A stretch of DNA of 64,000 nucleotides from Castor canadensis (taxonomy: Eukaryota; Chordata; Mammalia; Rodentia; Castoridae): positions 3,819,001-3,883,000 of the forward strand of contig NC_133400.1 in NCBI RefSeq assembly GCF_047511655.1, written 5' to 3'. Position numbers and translations under genes: made by a program. Below are positions 12,149 to 24,100 of this stretch, one piece after another. The notes below the pieces were generated by a model. The model ran no database searches. It worked only from the letters and a program-made list of their open reading frames with translations, and was not told where the DNA came from. Position 1 is the stretch's first letter. Each line of letters starts with the position of its first letter.

Positions 12149-15100
12149 CTGCAAGAGAAGGGAGAGCAGTGTTACTTGCTGGCGGGGTGGCACAGCTGCA
12201 GGGACCGAGCCTGCGTGAGTCAGTGTAGCAGCCAAGCCCACGCTCCTGGCAAACGAGCTTCAGTCTGAATCTGGGTCAGAACTGCTACTTCCTTTTGACT
12301 CAGGGGTTTACTGGCCTTTGTCTGCCCAACTGGACTCAGCCTCCAAGACTTCTGCCTGGCTGTCACTACCTCCTGTCGACCCAAATAGCAGCCATCTAGG
12401 TGACCGAGTCACAGGTTGTATACGTCTCTGCCACCCCAACCAGGTGGGAGCTGCTCTGTATGGAGAGTCCTGGGCCAGCCCCTCTATGGGGCGCCTGTTG
12501 CCTTCCTCCTGGGGCAGGGCTATCCTTACTGTTGCCATTGTACTAGCAAGGAAACTGAGGCACCAAGAAATCAAGTGACTGACTGAAGGTCACATGGTTA
12601 ATCAAAACCACCCTTGGCAGGGCAAGGACTTAAGTCCTTCAGCTACTCATACTTAACAGCTTTATAGAAAGTGTGACATTCCACCTCTGTAAGTGTACAA
12701 TTAAACGGTTTTCAAAGACATTACAGGGCCATGAAATCATCCCTACAATCCAGTGTTAGGTCATTTCAGTCACCCCAAGGAGATCCTTCCCGCCATTCAC
12801 ACCTCCTCCCCCGCCCCCCGACGTCCCTGGCAACTTCTGTCTCTAGGATTTGTCTGTTCTGAGCATTTCACATAAAGGGGTCCATACACTAATGTGGCCC
12901 TAGGTCTGCCTGGTTTCACACAGCATGGTGTTTTGAGGTTCACCCATTCCTTTTTCTGTTTTACTATGTCTCTGTCCTTGATTTGTAGACGTTGGTCCCT
13001 TTCCGCTCCTACTGTCGTGAACACTACAGCTCTGAGCACTTGTGTGCAGGTTTAGATTGGGCAAATGTTTTTTACTCTTCCGTGTAAATGCTTAGAACCT
13101 GGATCGCTGGCTAATCTGTTACATACACGCTGGACTTTTTAAAAATTGCCAAAACAGCTCCTGAAGTAGCCACCACTCCACCAGCAGCACAGTGTCTTGG
13201 GTTCTCTGCACCCTCGCCAGTGTTGTCACTGTCTCACAGCCATTTCCTGGGCATGCAGAGGACAACCCTTGCATCTTCCTAATGACTCACAGCCCCAAGC
13301 ATCTTTCCTGTGCTGAGTGGCCACGCTTGTTCTTTCACTGGGGACATGGCTCTGTAGACCACTTCGCGAGTCTGACTCGTATGCGTGTGAGTGTGTGTAT
13401 GCGTGTGTGTGCATGTGTGTGAGGGCGTGCAGTCCCACGGACGGAACCCACAGCCCTGCACACGATAGGCAAGTGCTCCACCACTGAGTTGCAACCCCAA
13501 CCAAGTTTTCCTAGTACTTAACTGGGTTCTCATCTTACTAAGAATTTATATACAAGCATGCACACACACACGTACACATGCATACACACTCACACGCACA
13601 ATGGGAAATGCTTTATCAAATACACAATTTGATAACATTTTCTCCCACTCTGTAGTGTGTCTTCATTTTCTTTTCTTGCTTTTTTTGGTGGCACTGGGGT
13701 TTTGAACTCGGGGCCTCACACTTGTTAGGCATCTTTTAATTTTCTTAATGGTGTCTTTTAAAAGCAAAAGTTTTAGACTGTGATGAGGTCCAGTTTATCA
13801 GTTTTTTTCACTTATAGATTCTGCTTTTGGTGTTATATTTAAGAAACCAGACTCATGTTTATTTTCTTCTAAGAGTTTTATCCTTTCTACCTCTTGTATT
13901 TCAGTCTTTGATCCATTTTGAGTTTCTATGTACATGTAAGGCAAAGGTCCAACTCCACAGTTGTGCAACCAGGGGTGTCTTTTCTACATCAAGATTAAAG
14001 TAGAAAAGGAGATTCGTAGCTGCGCTTTTCAGTCTTTCCATAGGTCACCCGTGCACATTGTTCTAAATTATAAAGGTATAAAAGACTCTCCTCCCCTCCT
14101 TGAGTTCTCCTTCCCAGAGGCCTCCTGTGCACAACTGAGCCATCACAGTATTTCATCCTCATTTCCACGCAAATATCATACATACTACTATGTGCAAGCT
14201 GGCACATACACACTACTCAGCACCTTGTTTTCTTTACTTAGTAATATGCCTTAGGCTGGGTGCCAGTGGCTCAACACCTATAATCTTAGCTCCTTAGGAG
14301 GCTGGAATCAGGAGGATCAAGGTTCGAGGCCAACTTGGGCAAATAGTTCTCGAGACTCCATCTCCAAAATAAGCAGGGTACAATGGACTGGAGGTGTGGC
14401 TGAAGTGGTAGAGCACCTGCTTTTGCAAGTGCAAAGCCCTGAGTTCAAACCTTAGTCCCAGCAAAGATAAGTCTTGGAATTTGTTCTTCATTCTGCTTAT
14501 TCAGCTACAGAGTATACCACTGGATTTAAGTACTGTACATGCCACTGGGTCCCTCCAGGTGGGTGCTTGGTTCTTTACAATCTTTTGCTTTGTAAATGAA
14601 GTCATCATTGACAGGGGTGGAGTATGAATCTCTAGAGGGCCAGAGGACTGCTCCTAAGAGCAGAATTGTTGGATCAAAGCACAGGTACAAGCCAGGTGTG
14701 GTGGGCAGCCTGTGACCCCAGCACTCGGGAGGAAGAGAGGCAGAAGGATCGGGAGTTCAAGGCCAGCCTGGGCTACATAGTGAGACCCTGTCTGGAAGGA
14801 AGGAAGGAAGGAAAGGGAGGGAGGAAGCGAGGAAGGAGGGAGGAAGAAAGGAAGGGAAGAAGGAGGGAGGAAGGAGAGGGAAGAGGGAGGGAGGCACAGA
14901 CGCCTTTGTGAGCTTGACAACTGTCAAATGACCGCATCAGTGTTGTACCAGTTGGCACTTCCTGGGGCCAGCGTGCTGTCCAGCTTTCTGCTCTCAGCCA
15001 TGGAAGGTGGGGAAGGGTGGCCACATGGTGTCGGTCAGCTCCCTGCTCGTTCTGAATGAGTTCTGTCGAGGTTAGCAGCCCAGTCACGATCCCTAAGCAC

Positions 15101-18100
15101 AATGTCCTTCAGGGTCTCCCCTTGGGACATGAGACCCTAGACTGAACCAGATCCCTGGGCTACACAGATGGCCTGCCTGGCTCAGAGCTCTTTAGTCCCC
15201 GGGGAGAGCTGCCTGGAATGCCTGGATGTTTTCCTGCCTTTCCCCATGGCAGCTTCATGCTCTTGGCTACCCTGGGATTGAACCCTGGAAAGGCATATCA
15301 GATGGGAGCTCTCGGTGAGGTGGAGCTGTTTGGCAAAGCCAAGAACCAGACACAGCAGAATGCTCAGCCATGCAGCCTCCAGAGCCAGCTCCCCATGGCC
15401 AAGCAGATGGAGGGGGGCCAGCTGCCCAGGCCTGGGGTCACATGGCCCCTGCTGGCTCCTAGAAAGCTCTAATTTCAGGGCCTTCCACAGGTTCTGGGGC
15501 TGAGATTTCCCTGTATTCTCTGTCAAAATGAGTGGGGTGGGAGCTTCCCCTTCCTCTCCCACTTGTGACAACCCATGCTAGGGAAAGACAGGGGACTGGA
15601 AGGGGCAGTGGTCCCACCTTCACAGAGCCCCCCACAACCCTGACAAGGTAGCTGCTGTCCAGGTGGGGCATCTGACCTAGCGTGCCTGGGTTTTATGCCC
15701 AGACCTACTGACCACCCCCATGATGTTCTGTCCACCTTGGAGGGGCCAGGCCTCACTGGGCTGGGTAAGTGCTATCAACACAGTGAGCAGAAGCCACCAC
15801 AGTGGTCAAGTACAGCTATTAGCACAGACTTGTCCCCGGGCACAGGGTCCCCTAGGCTTGGGCTGCTCAAGGGAGCCTTTGAGGGACCCATCTTCTCAGG
15901 CCTCAAATACTTATTAAGCTCTGGTTACACTGGGTAAGTTGACAGCTGCATGCGTTCACAGAAATGAGTAGATTTAGTAAGTTATCACCCTCTGTCCTCC
16001 TTCCCCAAGTCTGACTCTCAGCTCTCTTTACGAGTTAGCTTGTGACTCCCACACGTCTGAAGACTGCTGAAGATAACACTTTTGTGCAATTTCCATAAAA
16101 ATTGCCAGACAACTTTTAGAAAGTATACCAAACAGATTCCATAAAAAGTATAAACATTTTTGATAAGGGACAAGGCTAGCCGGGCACCAGGGGCTCACAC
16201 CTGCAATCCCAGCTACTCAGGAGGCAGAGATCAGAAGGATGGTGGATCGAAGTCAGCCTAAGCAAATAGTTCATGAGAACCCCATCTTGAAAAACCCTTC
16301 GCAAAAAAAGGGCTGGTGGAGTGCATCGAAGTGTAGGCCCTGAGTTCAAACCCCAATATTGCAAAAACGAGGGGACAAGACATAGTGGCATATGCATATA
16401 ATCCCAGTAACTCAGGAGGCAGAGGTAGGAGGATCACAATCCAAGGCAAAAAGCGTGAGACTCTATCTGAAAAATAATGGAAACAAAAGGGCCAACGATG
16501 TAGCACAAGTGGTGGAGCACCTGCCTAGCAAGAACAAGGTTCTGAGTTCAAACCCCAGTACTGCCAAAACAGTCTTTTTGATAGAGGGCATTAAAAATCC
16601 CTCAACCAGTTCTGAACAAGTTGCTGGGCTCAGCAGTTTGTCTGGCACTTTGCCAATGTTTACTGAGGACCCACTGTGTGCCGGGCACTGGGCTTAGTGT
16701 CAGAGGGTTCTGGGCTTCATGTAGCCTCGGCCTGGGTTGGGGAGAAAACAGCAAAACACAACTTTGGAGAATGACAAGGCCTGGGAGGGAAATGGCCCAG
16801 ATCAGATCAGGGAGGAAAAGGCGATGACAGAAGGAAGGATCAGGCAGAGGATGCTCCTGGGGGTAGTGGTGTTTGTGTGACAAAGGAGGACCCAGCCACA
16901 GACACACATGGGAGCTGAGAAGGCCCAGGATTGGATGGCAGCAGGTACAAAGGCCCTGGGGTTGACATGGGTGTGTTCTAGGAACAGAGAAGCTAGAGAG
17001 GTGGAAGTGCAGAAATGAGGTGCTGGGGGTAAAGAGGTTGGCAGACTGGAGCAGTGTGGCCCTAGGTAGAGTTTATTTCCAGCGTGATAGAAAGCCATTG
17101 AAGGAGACGTCTGTGTGTTGCATAAGGAGAGGGCTGCAGTGACTGTAGTTATTCTGCTAACAGGAAGTTACCTAAGGAAACTATCAGGAAGTACATAGGC
17201 TTGTGTAAGATGTTCTTTCTACTGTTGTTTATTACAGTAAAAGAAAAGTAACAACCCGGATGTGGGTTCATGGTCTAGCCACAGTCTCAGTCACTGAGAC
17301 AACAGCGTGGCCTGGCTGTACAACATAACTTGGAAAGCTATCCACACCTGATTACCAACACTAACACAGTGATCCCATCTTAAAAGTGTGTTTGTCTGTG
17401 AGCAGAACATCTGAGAGGACGTGTGCCAGTGTTTATGGTGGCTGTTGCTGCACTGTTGAGTGCTATTAATTTCTTAACAGTTCTCTAACCCAGAGGGAGA
17501 AGAGGGAAGAGGAGGGAGAAGGGAAAGAGAAGGGAATGGGAAGGGAAGGGGAAGGGAAGCGGAAGGGAAGCGGAAGGGAAGCGGAAGGGAAGGAGAAGGG
17601 AAGGAGAAGGGAAGGAGAAGGGAAAGAGAAGGGAAGGAGAAGGGAAGGAGAAGGGAAGGAGAAGGGAAGGAGAAGGGAAGGGAAGGGGAAGGGAAGGGAA
17701 GGGGAAGGGAAGGGAAGGGGAAGGGAAGGGAAGGAGAAGGGAAGGGGAAGGGAAGGGAAGGAGAAGGGAAGGGGAAGGGAAGGGAAAAGAAGGGGAAGGG
17801 AAGGGAAAAGAAGGGGAAGGGAAGGGGAAGAGGAAGGGAAGAAGACCCTTTCAAAGCCCTGGGTGGGGGTGGAGTGCATTATGGGCTCTGCAGAAACCCT
17901 GGGAAGTGCCTCCCTCTGGGGCCAGCCTGGAAGGCCAAGCTGGGCTTCAGCCTCTCGTGTCCTGAAACTCAGGAAGAGCTCGAGCCATCTGGCTGCTCTA
18001 ACACAGCCTGGATCAGGGGAGAGGACAGCTGGTTCCGGAGCAGGAGCAGTGTGACCCATCAGTCCAGGAGGGCCAAGATGCTAGCTACATGTTAGCAGCT

Positions 18101-21100
18101 GGCCTCAGGAGTCATGGAACCCAAAGTTAAAAGGACAGCAGAAGAGAAGGCCCTGAGCATCCTGGCTTTTTAAAGTGAGGTTTCTTGTCTATTATAAAGA
18201 TATCATTGATGTGTCTGTATGACATGCGTGCCTCCCCACATGGATATCTGTGTGGAAAGGAGGGGTTCATCTGTGTGTGTTTACATATGATCCCTTCTGT
18301 TCTCTGCTGTGTCCCTACCCTCTAAGACAGTGGCCAGCACAGAGGGGGTGCCTGTAAGTGCTGAACGAATGCACTAGTCAGACAAAAGTCCCCATCCCCC
18401 CCACCTCTGCATATCAGTTATGTTTTTAAAGACCAAGTGACCAAAAAGGCTCTCGGTCAGTGTTGGTGTGTTTCCCAATCTCCTTGTGAAATCTGCCTTA
18501 AAAAATGGGCCTGGTTTAAGAAAAGCCCTGCACTGATTTGCACCCAGGTGCCTGCAGACGGGACACTCAGATCCCCCAGACACCTCTCCCCTCCTCTGGT
18601 GGGTGGAGTGAGGGAGAAGGGGCTGTCCTCATGGGGTCTCCTTTCTGCACAGTCACCTTTCACAACTTCCAGAAAATCTCTTCTCAAAAGGAGCATTGTG
18701 AAACCAAGGCCACTGTGAAGGAAACCAAAGTGTACCCTGCAAACTGGGTACACAGCCATTCTGGGGAGCCTGGCGGCTTGTGCATTTGATTGAAGGATTC
18801 CCTACACTTAAAATGCTACCTGCCATGCACCTATTGCAATATGTCTTACACCCTCATTGCCCATGGGGCCCTCTGTGACTTCTCCAAGGTTCCAGCAGGC
18901 ACTGGGAACAGAGCTACCCTCCAGCTCCAATTCCAACTGGGTGGGGGCTCTGAGGAAGTTTCTTGGCCTCACTGCCTTGTGCGGTGAGCATGGCGGAGGT
19001 CTTGCCCACCGAAGGGGAGGATGGGTGCAGCCAGGCCTAGGGCGTCCCTACAGTTGGAGCCTCACCACCAACGAGTACCTGGACAGTAAAACTGAACCCT
19101 GTTGGATGCCTCAGCTCCCTGTGTCTCCTCTCCCTGCTACTAGGGTCACATTTCTGCATCACTTGTCCCCACATGGGCAGAGATCCAATTGACGTGCTCC
19201 CTGCTAATTCCAGGTACCTGGCACCGTGGAGGACACTGTGTGAATGAGTGCATGTTGAAGGGTTGGTGTGAGGAGAGTGAGTGAGAGATCTTTTGTAACG
19301 TGCTTTATCCCTGTCCCCAGAGAGGTCATGTGGGTGTCTCTTATGACTGGGTCCCTGGGCCCTACGTGAACAGAACTACAGTGTCTCCAGGTTTAAAGAC
19401 AGACTTCAGAAGTCACGGCATAGCAGCAAGGGCACATGTACTGAGTCATGCCCTCTCATTTGACCCTCTTGGTGACCCTTCTGATGGAGAAGGGACCCAG
19501 GCAGTAGGGAGACTGCCTGCCCAAGGTGACTAGGCTGGAAGTAGAGCAGGTGGACAGGCTGCAGCCCCTCCTGGAGTCCCTGACTGCAGACAGGGCGATT
19601 GTGATGTGCTTTGCTAGCAAGTTCCTGGTTGATTTGGAAGCCGCTGGTCTGGGGACCTACCTGGCGACCTGCCACCCTACTACGCCTGGAACAATGCTAT
19701 AACTCACCCTCTACAGGTGAGGTAGCACAGGCTGACCTGCACAAGCACGGCTCTGGCCCACAGGCTCAGGAGGGAGCCGAGAAGAGTGGGGAGGCGGCAG
19801 AAGCTGCACCAGCATCCTTTCTACACTGCAACAGGTACCAGTGCCATCCATGCCCAGAAAGGATGATAGGGACATTCACAGTGACAGCATGGTTGAATTG
19901 GAGTGGGTCTCATAGGAAGAGAGGACAGCACCCAGAGGTAGAAGCCACCTAATGACCTGCTGTCTCCCACCTATGGAGACCTCAGCAAGGGCCTGGTCCC
20001 AGCCCACAGGGAAGCTGTCTGATATCCCACAGCCCCCAGGGGCAGAGAACACAAAGTACAGCCAAGCCACCTCCCCCGCACCCAGGCTATCTTCTCTTAA
20101 AAGGGCACAAAGGGCTCACTCAATAAATAGCTTCCTCGAACCTCCTTCCAGCCCGGCCAAGAAATTCTACTTAATCAGCCACCCCATCTCCTACCCACTA
20201 AATCAGTGGGAATTTCCCTTCATTAAGCTTTTCCCACACAAGGGTGCAGAGGCGGAACCTGTTAACTCCAGCCACATGGCTGACGGCCGGGTCACTGTGC
20301 AGCACCCCAGGAGAAACAAGCATGACTGGGCGACACTGACTGATGTGTGTCTCCTCACATGTAGGCAGCCCTGGGCCAGGGAGCCTGGGGAGGGAAGGCT
20401 GGTGCCAGGTCTAGGAAGCCAGGACAACATTGCATCCCGAGTTTATTTTCCTCAAATTTAACACGTCCAGCATCTGCCTGTTAGGGCCAAATGTGTCCCC
20501 AGATTCCTATGATGAAGCCACACCTCCCAATGAGTCTGTGTGAAGATGGGCCTTTAAATTGGAGAATGAGGTGACGAGGCCCTTAGGTGCCCCGATCCAA
20601 CCTGACTGTGCGCTGATAGGACAGACTGGGACACAGACACTGCACAGAGGCACAGCCATGTGAAGACCCAAGAAGGTAGCCATCTGCAAGCTGGGGGAGT
20701 GAGGAGAGTGCTCAAAGAAATCGGGCCTGCCTGCACCTTGAACCGTGGCCACAGAGCCCCAAGGGATCTGCTAAGTGGCTGCCTGGCCTGTGCTACTTTG
20801 TCAAAGCAGCCAAAGCCGACTAACACAGCTCCCACCCCAGCCTGGATCTGCCAGGGGAGGTGGGACAATTGTCCCATTTTATGACAGATGAACTGAGGCT
20901 GGTAAAATTAAAATCGAAGCCAGGCAGCTCTCAGGAGGAAACCCCAGGATGGACACAGGTCTTTGGACTTCAGAGCCAGTGGCTAGCTTCTCTCAAGAGT
21001 AACATGTGAGAATGAGGACATGCAAAGGAAATGGGTTGGCCCTACAACAGAGTGGGGCTTTCCTGAAGAACATTCTGGAAAGGTATCCCAAAGCCTCAGA

Positions 21101-24100
21101 AATACCACTGGGGATTTGAGGAAACAGTTATGGTGTGTGCCAACACCCCCTCAAAAGGATGCTTATCATGGCGCATCAGTCACCTGAAGAGGGACAGCAG
21201 TAAAGAGCAGCACATGCAACCCCGACTGGGCCCTCGTCGCCAAGGACAGGAGGAGCAGGACTGAAGAGCAGCCCTGTGAGCTCTTAAGTGACAGCACAGA
21301 GCAGTCAACCTAACGGTGCTTCCAGAAGACCCTAGACACACATCACGTCCACGACACCTGCTAACAATCCAACTTCACAGAAGAGAAAAGTGAAGCTTAA
21401 AGACACCGGCTGGTTGGCTCAAGGTACCAAGCAGAGCCATCCCTCCCCCACCTCACCCCTCCCCTGGCTCAGCCAGTGTCTGAGTTACTCTATGTAACTG
21501 TATCACTCTGCAGCTTTCCAAATGAGTACGTAACTATGCTTTGGTCCTATGTGTTTTATGGGAAAAAATGCACCTGCCTGAATACACATACACACATACA
21601 CACACACATACATACACCCCCCCCCAGAGAAAGGACCAGGAGGCTACACACCAAAAAATCCAACGGTAATTCCCTGAAGTAATCGTTCATGGATGACTAT
21701 TTTTCTTTGGGCTTATCTGATGTTTCTACAGATTCTAAATTTTCTACAAAAGCCTACATTGGTATTAGGGGGAAAAAAAGTTCTTACCTTAGAACAAAGG
21801 AAGAGAAGAAAAAAAAACCCAGGCTTGACCTGGATGTCCTGGTGACGGTTAATTTTAACGGGGGTGACGAGTGAGAGACCCGGCCCTACCTTTCAGACTG
21901 CACGCCGTTCCTGAGAGAGCCCACGTAGGTCTTCTTTTTGTCCACAGGCATCACATCGACGTAGCCCCCGCTCTCGTCACTGAGGACACCTGCGTGCACG
22001 GCGGTCTTGCAGATGCTCGAGGTCTGCAAACAGGATAGCTGTGGTCAGAGCTGGTGAGGCTCCTGGGCCCAGCCAGGCTGGGCCTTACCATTATTGGCTC
22101 CCTGTTGGTGACGCACATCAAACCCTCAGAAATAGCCAGAGACCTGGCATCATTTATCACTTGTTCAACAAATAATTTTCCAAGTATTTTTGCAATGTGT
22201 CAGCCACTGGCAATGTCACTTTGGCTATGAAGAAAATCGTAACAGACCATGAGATACTATGACTGGGCAGAGGGGGGCTATTTTAGAGAAGTCACCAGGA
22301 GAGACTGAGGGACAAAAGTCACAGCCATAGAAATACCTCTGCATGGAGCGTTTCCAGCAAGAGGGAACAGCTCATGTAAAGACCCCGGGGCGGGAGTGAA
22401 CGTGTCATGTCTCAGGAGGACAGAGAGGGCCAGGTGGCTAGATATGGTCAATCAGGTGGACTGTGGACACAAGTGGACAGGGCCTGTCACAGGTAGGACC
22501 TTGGGGTGTGTAGGTGCTCCAAGGTTCCAGGCAAGTGCTTGGGCTCAACCTGGGGCAGGATGTGCTATTGTTCAGCCTTCAGGTAGCGTGGGCCCAGGGA
22601 ATAAGGCCCCAGGAGTAACTTCTCCAGGATCCTGGCTTATCCAATAGAAGATGGTGCAGGATGGGAGGGTTCAATTCCACCTTTTCCACAGCCAAGCAGG
22701 TGTGTTCAGGGCAGGGTGGTGGCTGGTGCTTGCATTCAAGGCTGCTTCTGGGTAGTGACATGACCTACTGGGGCAGAGTCACCCTGATCAAGGACCAAGT
22801 GATTCTGAAGCCCACTCAAGGTTGAGAGCTGTCGACCTCCCTCACCCAGGCAATGTTCACCATCCTTTCCTCGGGCTGTGCTAATCTCGGTGTTGGCTTC
22901 ATTTGGGGGGGGGGGGTGCTGGGGATGGAATCCAGGGCCTCATGCATGCTTGGCAAGTGCTTTGCCACACAGCCGCACCCCGAGCCGGTGTGCCATCTTT
23001 GCTGCACTGCAGTGTCTTTCCGCTCCCATACTCTGAGCCTCCTGCCCCAGGGGCTCTGGGGGAGCCCGGGACTCAGCATCGTAACCACCTCTTGGCTGCA
23101 CTTGCTGGGGTGAGGAACCGCCTCCTTCACAGCACCCAGGGCTCACGCTCACCCTGCCCAGGCTCCTTGTCACTTGTTATCTCATTTGATCTTTGCGTGA
23201 GACAGGCGACAGACCTTCCTTCTACTTCTCAGGCCAGAAAGCTGGGGCGTGGTGAGACTCCTTCACTTTGCCAAGGTCACACTTCAGTCGACACCAAAAG
23301 AAGTCTGGCTGAGGGCAGAGTCTGTGCTCCTGTGGCCAGTGGAACAACGGTCTCTAAAGATGACCACAGCCTAATCCCCAGGCCTGTGACCTTACACTGC
23401 AAAGGGGATTTGCAGATGGGATTAAGTTAAGGATCTGAGCCAGGTAGCCCAGCATCATCAGGGGCTCTTAACAGGGAGGTAGGTGTCAGAGTCCACTACC
23501 ATGGCTGACTTTGGAGGGGAGGAGGGGCAGAGCAGAGGAACACAGGCAGCCTCTAAGGAGCTGAAACCAGTGAGGACCCAGGTTCCCCCTGCTGTCCTGT
23601 GAACAGGATTCAGCAGCACACCTGGAAGATTCCAGGGACAAGTGAAGAATGGGTGGGGGCTCTTTTGAGATACTGGTGCAGGCCAGCATTGTTCTCAGAA
23701 CTTCCCCAGGTCCCTTCCTGGGCCCTTCAGGACCAGGCCACTTGGAGGACAGTCACCAGCAAAACCTAAGAAGAAAAGCCGCCAGCAGTCCTTGTGGAGG
23801 TAACATTGCCATCAAAAGGTGGAGGCCGGAAGCCAAGGCACCCACGTGCACCCTTGAAACCCGAGTCTCTTACATCCCTGGACTGATCTACCAACTAAGC
23901 AGAGGCCAAGTCTTCGACTCACACGACACATCATGCTGTGTTCAGAAAATAAGCAACGAAGCCAGAATCGTTAGCTTGCGGTGGGTGCCTGGGGACTGAT
24001 GAATCCAAGAGGTGGCAGCAGGACTCCAGCCTGTGGGGTCTGCTTCCAGCACTGAGCACAGAGCCCTGTGGTCCTGGAGACAGTGGGACAATTGACCACC

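Larger units (their letters stand above)
12655..13980 (-). mobile_element. Old LINE-1 fragment, reverse orientation, broken by SINEs
   Basis: The plus strand follows the well-known reverse-complement L1 text in order: gctttatagaaagtgtgaca, agtgtacaattaaacggtttt, ggatttgtctgttctgagca, ttctcccactctgtagtgtg, taatggtgtcttttaaaagc, aagaaaccagactcatgttt, tgatccattttgagtttcta. Gaps and inserted repeats separate the parts. It has no intact ORF. Confidence 0.8.
14040..14990 (-). mobile_element. Second old LINE-1 (L1M-like) fragment, reverse orientation
   Basis: Outside the inserted SINEs the text is L1M-like: ttactta gtaatatgcctta, cagctacagagtataccact, caatcttttgctttgtaaat, gcagaattgttggatcaaag, caactgtcaaatgaccgcat and gttgtaccagttggcacttcc. 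Two SINE insertions interrupt it. It is too decayed for an ORF. Confidence 0.6.
12149..21889 (-). other. CRISPLD2: Last intron of CRISPLD2 (9.7 kb)
   Basis: The largest intron here. It holds LINE-1 remnants, dimer, ID and B1 SINEs, the GGGAA block and an LTR, listed separately. Stretches 15000-16170, 16570-17480, 17850-19420, 19560-20490 and 20840-21580 look unique, with nothing recognisable. Confidence 0.9.

Noticed and set aside
17466..18059. Long Ser/Pro/Phe-rich and Glu/Gly/Lys-rich ORFs on both strands
   Set aside because: Produced by the purine-only GGGAA repeat, which lacks stop codons in most frames.
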